Positions 52,601 through 64,000 of a DNA stretch of 64,000 nucleotides are shown piece after piece. The stretch's first letter is position 1. Each line of letters starts with the position of its first letter. The DNA is from Albula goreensis (taxonomy: Eukaryota; Chordata; Actinopteri; Albuliformes; Albulidae): positions 8,343,001-8,407,000 of the forward strand of contig CM040744.1 in NCBI GenBank assembly GCA_022829145.1. Reading direction: 5' to 3'. The notes under the pieces were generated by a model that saw nothing but the letters and a program-made list of their open reading frames with translations, did not search any database and was not told the origin of the DNA. Both the position numbers and the translations under genes were made by a program.

Positions 52601-53554
52601 TTCAAGTATTTTTAAAAAAATTATATAATTGATTTTTTGGTGCCTTGCCATTACATGGCATCTGTCATTGGACATACTGGAGGATTACATCACAAAGGGC
52701 TTTGTGACCTACTAGCACCATACTATTTTCAATCTAATATAGCAAGGACAACTAATATACTAATATGACCTCTAACACTATTGTTAATTACTGACACCAA
52801 ATCAGAAATGGCTTGATCATTGCTTTTCTAGTTCACTGAGTTATCTACAGAAACAAATTTGGATGTACTACTAAAATATTCTTAATTGGAAATTTAAATT
52901 GAATTCAGAAAGTGTTTTTTTTATCAGAAATGGTGTTTTAATTGGAACGTAAATTGAATTCAAATTTGTATCAGTGTTTCTGTTTTCCCTTATATTGTTG
53001 TTTTATTGTAGCTTTCTCTTATTCTGTTTGTGTTCTTCAATTATTAGTCTCCAGTTTTTATCTAGTTATTTAAATTAAGTGGAAAAATGACTTTTACTTA
53101 CATTATTATTGTTTTAATTTAATTCCTTTCCCATAATTATATAACTTCATTTAGTTATTCCTGCCCTATGCTGTCATTCTCAAATATAATTCTGCCACTT
53201 GACTTGCGCAGTTGTATTTTTCATCTTCTAGCTCTAACTTTCATCACCAACAGCTTATTTTTGTGTGTAATGATGCTCTTTATTAAGCTGATTGACCTAA
53301 GACATACCTTTGTTCAATTTATTGAGTAAATTACATTCAGGTATATCTCACTGCAGGTGGAAGTGCTTCATGAATGCCTTCCATTTAGTGTATCAGACAT
53401 CCAGACAGTAGCCAGAGGTCCATTGTCAGTCCTTTTAGAGCTAAATCAAAGTAGCAGATTTCAGTAGCTGTTCAGATATACTGCAGAATAACAGAGTCAG
53501 TTGAAATTAAACACGTTTTAAACACAGGGCCTCAGGTTCGGATCTGACAAGCTC

Positions 53555-53670
53555 CAGATCAAGGAATGCCAGCTCTGGTCCTGTACTGCTTCAGAATCTG
53601 CTGGCTGTTGTTTTCACTTCAAAAGTAACCACCATTTAGACTTGGGAAACCAGCTGATGTGACTTGACTG
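53555..53670. mobile_element. possible fragment of a dispersed fish repeat
   Basis: The phrase GCCAGCTCTGGTCCTGTACT, then CTGCTGGCTGTTGTTTTCAC and GGGAAACCAGCTGATGTGAC, resembles a dispersed repeat I associate with fish genomes. It has no coding capacity and no clear ends. Recognition is from memory and weak. Confidence 0.3.
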
Positions 53671-54717
53671 TGGCTAGGATTCAATCCACATTTGTTCTCA
53701 ACTTCTATTTACAGTTGAATAACAACTTTATGCTTTTTCCCCACAAGAACAGTTTGGGGAATAATTTTCATGTTTGCTCAACTTGCTGAACTGTATTTGG
53801 AAAACATAAAAATCAACATTTGTAATTAATTGAGAGGCAAAGTTAAGGACAAATGTTGATTGAATCTCAGCAACTAATTAATTAAAAGTAATTAGGAAAA
53901 ACAGTAGGCCTCTTGCCTCTTGCCTCTTTTGTACCAGTGTTGGGTAACCAATTTCTTAACTGAACAAATGTGTTTGAAATGGTGGGAAAGATAAGAGAGG
54001 AATAATGACATTTTACTCTGTCTGCCACTTCAAGTAAGGTTACTGAAGATACTTTTCTATTGGATATCTCTTTAAAAAATATTATAGTGTGACATTTGTG
54101 TCATAACAATCAATAAAAATGTTCATTAAAAAAAGAATGTTACGTGTGGCCCTAGCAATACACAGCATTTATGCCTTTGTTTTTATGTAAAACTGATGCT
54201 TGTATCTAATGGTCTTAAATGGGATAAACAGTCTGACCTCAGCACTGTGTGCTGAATGAATACTAATTCCAGAAATATTGGCCTTGCTCTGAGCTCTAAT
54301 TGGTGATTTTTGAATCAAATCAGCTACCTTTCTGTTTTTCTTTACAGAATTACGTGCAGTCTCGAACACCCCGAACAGCACATTGCAATATCAAATGTAT
54401 TCTCATGTGCATAAATGACTGAATAATGAATTCAATCAAGTCAGCCAATCCACAATATTAACTGAGTGGTCTCAGAAGACAGCCCAAGTGCCTCTTGGAT
54501 GAGGAATAGCCCAGTTACTGGCTGTTTTTAATTGCTTTGAGAATGCTTCATGTGCTGTCTCGTGGTTCTGAAGGTGTCGGTTCCTTCGCGCCCCTTGAAT
54601 CTCCTCATCTCTTCGTCTCTTGTTCTGAACGTTTTCATGCTTTGCTCGTTTTTGGTTGGTGGGGAGTGCATTTATGTCTCTGTCTGTCTCAGCATGCTTT
54701 GATAAACTCCTCTTTTG

Positions 54718-54720
<3 letters not shown>

Positions 54721-54751
<31 letters not shown>
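54721..54751. repeat. GT microsatellite
   Basis: About 15 GT units followed by GAGAGAGTGTGTGT, 136 bp from the grid2 penultimate exon donor. Confidence 0.95.
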
Positions 54752-54757
<6 letters not shown>

Positions 54758-54886
54758 TGTGTGTAATCGCACTGAAGCGGCATTTGGCATCTGTGCTCCA
54801 TCCACTGATCCAGACCCCAACCCCTGCCCCATTCAGCACATTCCTTGCCCCGCCCCCACCCCTGAAGCCCCGCCCCCACCCCTCAC

Positions 54887-55127
54887 CTCCTTGGAGGGAA
54901 CCCGTGAGCCCTTCCGTCGGGTCCACCAGGTCTCCACCATGGCGATAAGGCAGGAGAGGACCACACCCGCCGCCAGCACACAGAACACGCCGGCGAAGCT
55001 GTGTATGTCCAGGGCGCTGCCGCGGTGGTGTGTTTGCACCGATGAGTACAGGTCACATGGGCTGTCCCGCGGCCACCATTTCAGCTTCAGGATGTCCATG
55101 TCCCCATTCTGCTGCAGCTCCAAGATT
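54887..55127 (-). CDS. grid2: grid2 penultimate coding exon (end of ligand-binding domain, M4 helix, start of tail)
   Basis: The exon supplies one base completing a split codon and then 80 codons. It opens after a CCCTGCAG acceptor with [18 protein letters not shown], the end of the extracellular ligand-binding S2 lobe, including CDLYSS with a Cys conserved in this receptor family. The fourth membrane segment [20 protein letters not shown] follows at exon residues 44-63, then [16 protein letters not shown] and a GTGAGG donor. The chain matches GluD2 closely. The incoming intron phase (codon split after two bases, completing an Arg before ILELQQ) fits the known protein. The exons for the rest of the receptor lie at higher coordinates, beyond the window. 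Confidence 0.96.
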
Positions 55128-56483
55128 CTGCAGGGACAACAAACTCCTATTACAAATACTACAACTGCTATAACATTACAATACAGTTATTTATTAACAG
55201 TTACCAGTAATAACAACATGTTATAACAGTTATGCAACAGATATACATGCAATAACAGTTATCCATTAACAGTTATACTACTACTACTAATAATAATAAA
55301 AATAATAATGGAATGGATTTATACATTGCTTTTTATCTTGGAATTCGCAAGCTGCACAGTGAATTGGGAAAGCTCTCTTTTACTTCTGTCACGGTTTTAG
55401 CACCCACCAGGGTCTATTGGTGTTCTTAATCAATGAGTTTGTTTTAATGCATCAGTGCTGTGCAGGTTCAATGATCATTGAATCATTAGGATGGGCTCCT
55501 TCTGTTCATTGGCCTGCCTTACTGCTGGTCCATATGCAATAAAGAACAGTGAATCTGCACAGACTCTGTGTAGCATCGATCTGAAAAAGGCTGTTTCACT
55601 GTTGCATGTTTGTGATTTATGAAATGCCGCAGATTCAGTCATTCCTCCTCATTCTCTTTAATTAAAGTGACACTGCCATGATCTGTGTAGTCTGTAACCT
55701 TTCATGAGTGCTCAGCAGGGAAATGATAAATCACACAGCGAATGGTCTTGCAGTCAAAGTACCACAAGTGTCCCTCAGGGAACAAAAGGTCAAGTATAGG
55801 TTTTATTCAGAGAAGCTTTTGCAGAGTTTGTTTGATCATACCCCATAACCTTTGGTCCTTTACTCCACCGATCATCCTGGACTTTACTTGAGGACTAGGA
55901 CGATTTGCTTGCATTCATATAAAGCAGATTTTAACAGTGTACACAAGGAAAATGCGGATTTGCAGCAAAGCTGGTCAAGTTGAGGTGGTAAGTGGTTGAG
56001 TGCACATTCACAACTGCGACCTAGCCTCGACTCAAGCAACATGAGCACAGCCTTTATCTCTGCACCAGGTCACATGATCAGGCTGCGGTTTTCCTTTTCA
56101 GTCACACCTTTGGCCACCAGAGGGCAGTGTCTACCATATTATAATTACTGAGTTGTTGAACACTTGAAATTACAAGTACACGGTAATCATGGAGGTGGGG
56201 GATATGAATAGATGCTGTGGTGCATCTCAAGGCCTGTGCCGTAATGGTGTTATCCTGTAGAACTAAGGAATAATGAATTATGGGAAAAAAATCAGCTTAA
56301 AGACAGATCAGGGCTGTTGTTCAATGACTGTTTTGTATTGCAGAGAAATCTCTCTGTCTCCAGCAAAATAAATAAATAAAACCGAGGACATATAAAGCCC
56401 TAAAGAGGGAGAATGACATTAATTCATGTATGGAAATACATGCATTCAGTGACAGGCAATAGATGATATCAGAATAGACATCC

Positions 56484-56485
56484 CT

Positions 56486-56533
<48 letters not shown>

Positions 56534-56605
56534 ACACACAAACACACACAGACGCGTGCACGCACACACACACACACACACACACAGACGCGCACACACA
56601 TACAG
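56484..56605. repeat. interrupted CA/CGCA microsatellite
   Basis: CA units broken by CAGACA, AAACAC and CGCGTGCACGCAC segments. Confidence 0.92.
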
Positions 56606-58750
56606 ACATAAGAGGACATATGTGACTGCATATGGACAAACTCATGCATGCCCATGCACACATACACACTTAATAAATGAATATCAAAAATCCTTTTAAC
56701 CATGCACCACTATTTTCTGTACTACTGAACCATGAAAAGCATATTAGTCCCTGTATGAATACATAACTGCTATGAAAAAAGAACCCACATTGCTATGGAA
56801 AGTAACTGACATACCACTTGTGCAAATTGCAGGCTAAGACGGAACGGAGACTGTAGCCACATCATTGAAGCTAATTTCTTTTAATAATAGAGGTTCTCTC
56901 ACACAGGTACATAGCCAGATAGCTTTCTGAAGAAATAAATGAGAGGTGATAAGTATTATTTAGCCACAGCCATGGTTGTTATCTTCGGCACTGTAATAAT
57001 TTAATCAAGGTTCTTAAATGTGAACGGCTGACTCTGTGTTGTATTTCTGTGTGACTATTACAGTAGCCAGGTACTGCAGCACCCATATCTTAAACATCTT
57101 GCCTCTTTTATATTTCCAATACCCATCTACATAGGACATTTGCATACATAATCATATCCACTCAGAGAATGTCTTTTAGGTGTATTTATGGAAGGGCTCC
57201 ATGCAGCATCCTGTAACCTGTAACAGTGATGACATGTCCAGCATCCTCTCTCAAATTATTTTAGGGGTGGAAGAGGATGAGAGTCTGTTTTCTATTTCTT
57301 CATAATTTTTAAGGTACATATTTTATGTTGAACGATAAACCTGTAATCTGTAGCTGCGATGTTTCTGATAAGGCAGTGATTTGTAAATTAAGGGTCATTT
57401 GTACTGCTTGACCAAGGTAAGTTCAACTTTATTTATGGAACTAATAAGCTGTAATAGTAATTAGTATGGATCCAGTTAGGTCTTTAATATTTAAGCAGTT
57501 TGGGGTCTGCATTTTTTATATATGTTTTTCACTGTTTATCACATGTGCTCGTGGGTCAACTGCTGTAGTGGTAACTGAACGTTTATCTCCAGTAAACTAT
57601 ATCAGGAACTCTTGCCCTCAAAAACGCAACGGCAGTCTGAGGCTCCACTTTTGGAAGGGGTTTGGAGATATGACTCTAACTGTACAACATTTATTATTAT
57701 ACCGAGTCGTGGATGATTTGCAATAGTTCCACATTTGTCAGAGGAAACTAATTTGTAGTCCTTTGCCTGAGAAGATTTTTACTCCTTTTAGCTGCCTTTG
57801 ACAGTCTGATGCAGACAGGCCTGCAGTGGGCGGATGGACAGATGGCTTTCCAGCGAAATGGCAGCCAGTGACAACACTGACCACCAGGAATAACCTTGTG
57901 ATAACATTCCACCAAAACAAAGGCGGCTTATTCAGAGATTCACAGAGTCTGTGAGAATCTCTGCACAGTCAAGTACTGCTCCCCAAGTTGGAAACACATT
58001 CAAAATCTAATAATGATTTCAAATCCAGTTACATAGCTTTTATCAGATTTGACAAGCTGGCTGGGGAGTAGAAGATACGCCCTGAGACCTTGGTCATTTG
58101 ATCACGGACATACATTGCGATTGGAATTTAAATATGGCACGAATCTTGGCAGAAAGGTCAACGAGGCCAAAGAAAGGTAATTAAAGTTTTTTTAAAACCC
58201 AATGACAGCATGTAGGACCAAAAAATATGAAACTGCGAAAAAAAAAATCCACTTCAGAGTAAAGAACATAATTATTCTGCAGGCTGATCTCTTCCTAGCC
58301 CCCTGGACATATGGGCAATCAATAGGCTGTATCTTGACCATCCACCTCACTAAATATGCAGGGTATTCAGAGGAAGCCCTTTTCCCCAGTGTGAGACACC
58401 GCAATGCCCCTGTAGAGACTTGAGGGATTATGTTCAAGATGCACTGACCAGCATTTAAGCAAAGCTTCACCTTGAGCTAAAAGGCAAGCAATGGTATTCC
58501 GAGAAAATAAAATATGTACAATATTTCAGTTTTATGGCTGCAGCAGTTAAAGGTCAACTTTTGCAGTTCTCGAAAAATGATTAATATATGACCTAGCCTT
58601 CATCATTCCACATCCATATATGCATTTGAAACTTTCATTTATTTTAATTTTATGATTTGAAATAATAAGATTTTTTTTTACAATATGTATTTGTAAAAAT
58701 GTTAGTCTGAATGGATTGAAATCAATACTTACAATCAAGTGCTCACAAAT

Positions 58751-58756
<6 letters not shown>

Positions 58757-58843
<87 letters not shown>
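58757..58843. repeat. long pure CA microsatellite
   Basis: About 43 uninterrupted AC units in a grid2 intron. Confidence 0.98.
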
Positions 58844-58845
<2 letters not shown>

Positions 58846-60340
58846 TTAAAAAAGTGGAGCATGTTGCACACTCTCAATGCAATAGGACTGTGGGCCCAAG
58901 CTATAAACATTGTCCAGGAATGTGCCAATTGTCAACTCCAACAAAGCTACACTGTACCACGATACTTGAACGCTAGAAGTCTTTCTCTCAGTGCAGTTTG
59001 CATCCTTAGCCCGGGCCTCGCACACAGAAACAGAAAGCATCACGATGTGCATCTCTCAAAATTCACAGCCGGTTCCAGAACACCCTCCAAAGCGAAAATC
59101 AATTTGTGTTGCAGAGGAGCCTCATAATAACGGATCGTTCAGGAAGGGGGAACAATGCGGGCGGGCTGTCTGTTCCAGATTATGGGCTGTCAGAACCATG
59201 CCCGTTGAATAGGAACTTGCAGTAGATGTTTTGTTTTGTTTTTGCTTTTATTTATTGATCCCGCCTCAGATTCGGCTGAAGACGAACCCTTTGCTTTAAA
59301 GCAGTCGAGCGATGGGCCGTGACACGTTGGCTGTAACAAGGATCGGCCGCAGTGTTTATGACTGTGCTGGTAAGACGGGGAGTCCAGCCGTTCAGAATTA
59401 CTGGTTGTGATGTCTCAACAAAGGCAACAGTCAGATAAATGTAGGTGATCGGGTATTTTCTTGAAAACCTCCTAATGACCTTGCCACTTAACACATAGCC
59501 AGTTTTACTGGTTAGGGCCATCATTAATTAACACCCTAGCACCTTTAATGTATACCCTAGATACTTCAATAGAAATCACCACCCTAGGAACCCTCAAGCC
59601 TTTTTTAGCATGTTGACAGGGAATGACTGAGTGTTGATCACAGCCCAGATTAGCTTCATCTTGTATTCGGCACCGATCTGTTTCATTGTCTCCTCCTTCA
59701 GCCATGACTGCAATCCTATGTGCAGAAGGGGGCAGGAATTCTCCACAGATCTCATAAACCCCAATCAAACACTTTTCGAGAATACTCCTTCCCCCCACGT
59801 CCGAATGTTTTACTCATCTGATGCTCCATGCATAGAATTTTACATCAACCAGGACACATCTGAAATTGAACAACAGATTCAAATACAGCATTAGCTTCAC
59901 TGAAATTTGAAACTGCCATTACTTTAAGAATGAAAACAATGACCTTGAAATATAGCTACTTGTGTCTACAGGTCACCTTCAGTAGCACATTCTCCATAAA
60001 GGGGAAGAGGACAACATGAATACCCATTTGCCTATTTGTAACTTCAAATTAAGCCATAAACCTTCACACCCCCCCCCACTACCACCACCCTCTTGTACTT
60101 CTGTCTTCTCCATCTTTCTTTTCACATTTCCATTCTGTCTTCTCCATCCCTCCCTAAGCACCTTTTTCCCCCTGCTGTCTTTTTCATCTCTCCCACAGTC
60201 CCCACCCCCACCTCCTCTCCTTGGCTTCCAAACCCATCGTTCCCACAGAGATACAGCAGCTTGCTCATTCCCAACAAGTGTCTTGTTCTGTATTGTTGGA
60301 TTCCTCCCTTGTCTTGAAAACATTAGCATGCAAATCTGCT

Positions 60341-60414
60341 CGGTGACGACGCGGAGCAGCAAATCCCCCTCTCAAACACGTCTGGCGTCGGCGCTCGCGT
60401 AGCCGCACATGCGA
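60341..60414. promoter_or_regulatory. CpG-dense cluster in a grid2 intron
   Basis: Twelve CpG dinucleotides in about 75 bp (GGTGACGACGCGG and GGCGTCGGCGCTCGCG are the core), in a TG- and T-rich intron with few CpGs. A perfect octamer ATGCAAAT stands just upstream at 60328-60335. It could be an intronic enhancer or alternative promoter; nothing else supports either. Confidence 0.35.
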
Positions 60415-60474
60415 GGGAGAGAGAATATGCATGTCTGACTCGAGGTTCAAACGTGATGGTGGATGTGAATGAAT

Positions 60475-60780
60475 GTGGGTGTGTATGCATCTTGTGAGAC
60501 TGCATGTATGTTGTATGTATGTGTGCGCGCATATATGCATGTGCATGTGTGTATGTGTGAGTGTGAGGGAGTGCATATGCGACTGTCTATTTCTGTGAGC
60601 ATGTTATGTCTGTTGGTTAGTGTGTGTTTGTCTACATGTCTGAGAGTGTGTGTGTGTGTGTCCATGTTTGTAGGGGTTGATATATGTGGAGGTGTGTTTG
60701 TGGGAGCATGTATGAGTGCGTATGGGAGAGTGCTGTGACTGATTTATGTGTGTGCGGATATGTGTGTCCGTCAGACTCTG
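60475..60780. repeat. degenerate TG/GTATG-rich low-complexity tract
   Basis: About 300 bp of imperfect TGTG and GTATG units, producing His/Thr- and Cys/Val-rich false frames on the two strands. Confidence 0.85.
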
Positions 60781-61285
60781 TGCGTGTGCGCACAGCCGGT
60801 GTCGTTCTGCCTCTCAGGGTTCTTCAGACCCGGTTTCGCCACACGGCCTCCCTACATAGGGGAGTTTAATGTGCCGCAGTCCGGTCTGTGTGTACTGGTC
60901 CGAGGCTGATCACTCTCTCACTCCACAGGTGACAGGGCAGAACCAGGCTCATGTTTACATAATGAGCCTAATTCTCCATGACCCACTCTTTTCCAGCAGA
61001 GCCCACTGTTCTTTAACTGGACATGTTCCCAGGCAATTCAAAGTGCCAGCGTTTTCCGCATCTTTAATTAACTACAAAAAAAAAAAAAAATCAGGGTTGA
61101 GATAGCCGTCATAACACGCAGCCTGCCTCCGATTTTGTTAGAGGCGATTGTGTGACACAATGGAGATTTGTCTGCTCCTCCTTAGGCATGTCAGACTGTC
61201 TGTCTGTTTCTGCTGTCTGTCTGTTTTTTGCCTGCCCGACAGACTCCTGGGCTCCGTGTGGCAACTACTGTGGACTGCCGGAGCT

Positions 61286-61299
61286 GTTGCCATGGTAAC
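61286..61299. promoter_or_regulatory. perfect X-box (RFX-type) palindrome
   Basis: GTTGCCATGGTAAC matches the RFX X-box consensus (two half-sites GTTGCC and GGTAAC around the centre). It lies in a grid2 intron away from any known start site. Binding is inferred from the motif only. Confidence 0.4.
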
Positions 61300-61486
61300 A
61301 AACTGCAGCAGAAATGATCACATGTTATTAGATGTCTCTGACAGAGGCAGACAAACTACTTGATAAGAGAGAAAAAAGGAGAAAACAAACGGCAGTATTT
61401 TCTCGGCTGACACATTGAATTATAACATCAGAGGCTCAATGAAACCAGCCCCCTGATTCAGAGAGACAGCTGTGTCTCACCCTCAC

Positions 61487-61605
61487 ACATGCACAAACAC
61501 ATGCAGAAACACACACACACGCACACACACATGCACACACGGTCAGAAACACACACGCACACTCACACACATGCATGTTCATGGATGCACATACTCACAC
61601 ACAAA
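61487..61605. repeat. CA-rich low-complexity tract
   Basis: Imperfect ACAC units broken by ATGC, AGAAAC and GGTCAGAAAC motifs. Confidence 0.85.
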
Positions 61606-63029
61606 AAAAACTCACATGCATGCTCACAATCTACATGTATACACACATAGTTGTGCAAATATACATGCTAATCCATAATTAGATCCCATAACCTACACAG
61701 TTATATTTAGCAGCGCTCAATTGCAGTGACCCAAGCAATAGTTGGCATGTGTATGCGTGCATTTGTGTCTGAGTGTGTGCATGTACTATGTGTGGGTGTT
61801 TTAACCACCAGGGTTCACATCAGCTTGTCTTCACTACATCAGTCAACCTTCCATAGCAGTCACATAATAGCCAGTTTATTTATATTTACTGAGTATAACC
61901 ACTTCTTCAATATTTGACACCACAGATATGTACAATGGTATTACAGTGATATTAGTTCATTTCACATTATCCTTACTACAATGTTAGAAAATATCAAAAA
62001 TATCAGAGTAGGAGATGGTACTGAAATAAGTGACATGTCTCTCTATTTGAAGTGCGTTGCGGTGAGATCGCTGTTATCAGCTGAAATGAAATCCTTACAT
62101 CTTGTGAACATACTGTACCAGTCAGGAGGACACAGAAAATATTCTTTCGAATGTCAGGTTGCTGAGAAAAGTAACCCAGATTGATATTTCTTTGCTTTGA
62201 AAAAAGTTATATATGTCAATATATGGGAGAGCTCCAAAACTATTTTTTATAATGTCAAAAAAGCTAAAAAAAAAAATTGACAAAATTTAAATTATTTTTT
62301 GTCTGAATTTTGTGCATGTAGTGTGGAACTATGGTAACTTTGACTGTAGAAATTGAGGAAGAAGTATTTGTACAAGTGTATATGTGAGTGTATGTGTGAG
62401 TTTGTGTGTGTGTGTGTGTGTCTGTAGCAGCAAAGGAGGGACACAGCAACTGGTTATATTACATTTCTGCTTGTGTTTGAAGCATTACCTTTTTCATACG
62501 GTCAGAATTTAGTCAAGCAACTTTACAGACCAATGCCATTAACCACAATTTAGTCAGTGCCAGTTCTCTTTAAGCAATCCACATAATAGTATGCTGGCCA
62601 CCATTGCACTATGCTGGCTAGTTACAAAACTCCCCACATGCCATTGTGCTAAAGACTCAGGGAATTCTGAGTGATGGAAGTGTTGAATAAAGGTTAAGCC
62701 AAACATTGACCCAGGCTGCTGAACGGGGGTTCATGTCAGACAAGTTTCTCCAGGACTCCAGGCCCCATCTCTCCACTGTCTCTCGTGTAACACCTCCTCA
62801 TGTCTGGGAGATGTTGATAACTACGCAGAAATTGATGCAAGGGCCTGAGAGGGCACTCAGGTAACAGTTGTACTCTCCGATCAATGAGCGAAAGGCATAA
62901 AAAATAAAAACACGGTTTAATGAAGAAGTATTACTTCTATAATATATATTTTCATTGATTTTTTTATAAATGGCAGCTAAGAAGGGGTTTTATATATAAT
63001 TTATTCCATGTCTCCAGAAAGAAAGAGAG

Positions 63030-63090
63030 AGAGAGAGTGTGTGTGTGTGCGCATGTGTGTATGTGTGTGTGTTTGTCTGTGTGTGTGTGT
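63030..63090. repeat. GA then TG microsatellite
   Basis: A GA run passes into TG units interrupted by CGCATG. Confidence 0.88.
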
Positions 63091-64000
63091 GAGGAGGGGA
63101 GATCCTAGCAAATAATACTGGACATCTTGATTAGATTTGAGGAGGCTGCAGTTTTTAAAATGTGATGGATCTGAAGTACGAGGCAGTTTCTCTAAGCGAA
63201 GGCGGCCCGTGTTTACTTCTTCATTGCTCCAGAAGAGAGGTCATTGATTTTGTGTCAGGTATCAATCCTTTCTGACTGCCCAGAGTGTTGCGCTTCTTCC
63301 AAACTGTACCACTTCCAAAAAAATGTGTTTGACCCAAGACCCAGTGACAAGCATAACAAAAAAACACCATCTCAAAAAAAATTTCCCTCTTCTCCGAAGA
63401 CTTTGTTTTGTATTTTCACAAATTCTTCTTAGAAATGCAGTCAGAGCGTTCCTGAAAAATGCAAGTGTGACCCAGTCATGTCTCTGAGTTAATTCCAATG
63501 TAATGAGGCCCTTACAGTGACGGAGGCCCTTGAGAGTGAGTAAGAGTAGTTACGGTTTTAGATGGAGTCCCAGGTCTTTTTACATAGCTGACTGCTCATT
63601 ACTCCTCAACAGTAAAAAAAGGAACCTTGTGGTGTCTGCGGTTGCTCATTGGCTGCTTGGATGGGGTTGTGCTTTGCTGTGTGATCGAACACCCCGATGA
63701 GGAGTGTGGGACGGCGGAGAAGCGTCGCCTGGCTCTTGACTCTGGGTGGCCAGTGATCAAAACTGATTTTGTCAGTGATGACAGCTTGGCGGTGATCCTG
63801 AAAACCAGTTTTTTTCCCCTTATAGAATTTACAGTAAGGGGATCTAGCTGTGATTGACAGAAAGGACAGGAAGTGAGAGGTGTGACAAACAGAAAGGATC
63901 TAAGATGGGCTAATTTTCACACAATGGCCACCCATTTGTCTGACGGTCTGTCTGTCAGTACATTTGTCAACTGCCTGCCTTTCTATCCAAATTTAAATTA

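Larger units (their letters stand above)
46674..54886 (-). other. grid2: grid2 last intron (8.2 kb)
   Basis: The intron is bounded by GTGAGG at 54886 and CCCGCAG at 46674. It holds purine-rich low-complexity DNA (46690-47030), GC-rich patches (47640-47900, 48760-49020, 50390-50900, 51640-51800, 52200-52560) and microsatellites, and is AT-rich from 52600 to 54500. Open frames inside are not supported by codon pattern or domains. Confidence 0.8.
55128..64000 (-). other. grid2: grid2 intron (upstream of the penultimate exon), continuing past the window
   Basis: I searched for the preceding exon, expected to encode the segment ending near GIALQHGSPYRDVFSQR, and did not see it. grid2 is known for very large introns, which fits. 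The intron holds long CA/TG arrays (56484-56605, 58757-58843, 60475-60780, 61487-61605, 62390-62425, 63030-63090), a CpG cluster at 60341-60414 and an X-box palindrome at 61286-61299. Confidence 0.75.

Overview
This window is vertebrate nuclear DNA, almost certainly from a ray-finned (teleost-like) fish. It has split genes with GT/AG introns, long non-coding stretches, many CA/TG microsatellites, small inverted-repeat elements and a decayed Tc1/mariner transposase of the kind common in fish. I found no bacterial operon, phage, CRISPR array or other prokaryote-type system.

Three protein-coding genes are supported, all on the minus strand. From high to low coordinate: (1) the last two coding exons of grid2 (glutamate receptor delta-2), at 54887-55127 and 46245-46673, with a probable 2.2 kb 3' UTR ending near 44080; (2) the complete single-exon proneural bHLH gene atoh1 at 37498-38427; (3) the first coding exons of smarcad1, a SNF2-family chromatin remodeller, at 1119-1260 and about 415-538, running off the left edge. 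The order grid2 - atoh1 - smarcad1, all co-oriented, is the arrangement known from human chromosome 4q22, so this is a conserved microsynteny block.

Layout: 1-1260 smarcad1 5' coding part; 1261-1760 its promoter, with five CCAAT boxes; 1761-37200 a long non-coding interval holding dispersed repeats, a nearly identical 1.48 kb tandem duplication (about 13.33-16.29 kb), an orphan promoter-like segment (22.68-23.05 kb), a Tc1/mariner pseudogene (29.65-30.20 kb) and several blocks that look like conserved regulatory DNA (18.8-19.1, 28.25-28.78, 32.18-32.42, 34.64-34.92 kb); 37498-38427 atoh1 with its promoter above; 38.76-44.08 kb the atoh1-grid2 spacer; 44.08-64.0 kb grid2 3' UTR, exons and introns.

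The genes do not form a pathway. smarcad1 is a housekeeping chromatin gene, atoh1 drives hair-cell, cerebellar granule and dorsal hindbrain neurogenesis, and grid2 is a Purkinje-cell synaptic receptor. The likely functional link is regulatory: atoh1 is known in other vertebrates to depend on enhancers 3' of the gene, which here would lie in the interval between atoh1 and smarcad1. The most checkable oddities are the tandem duplication (real or an assembly artefact) and the atoh1 C-terminal extension. No previously undescribed system is evident.
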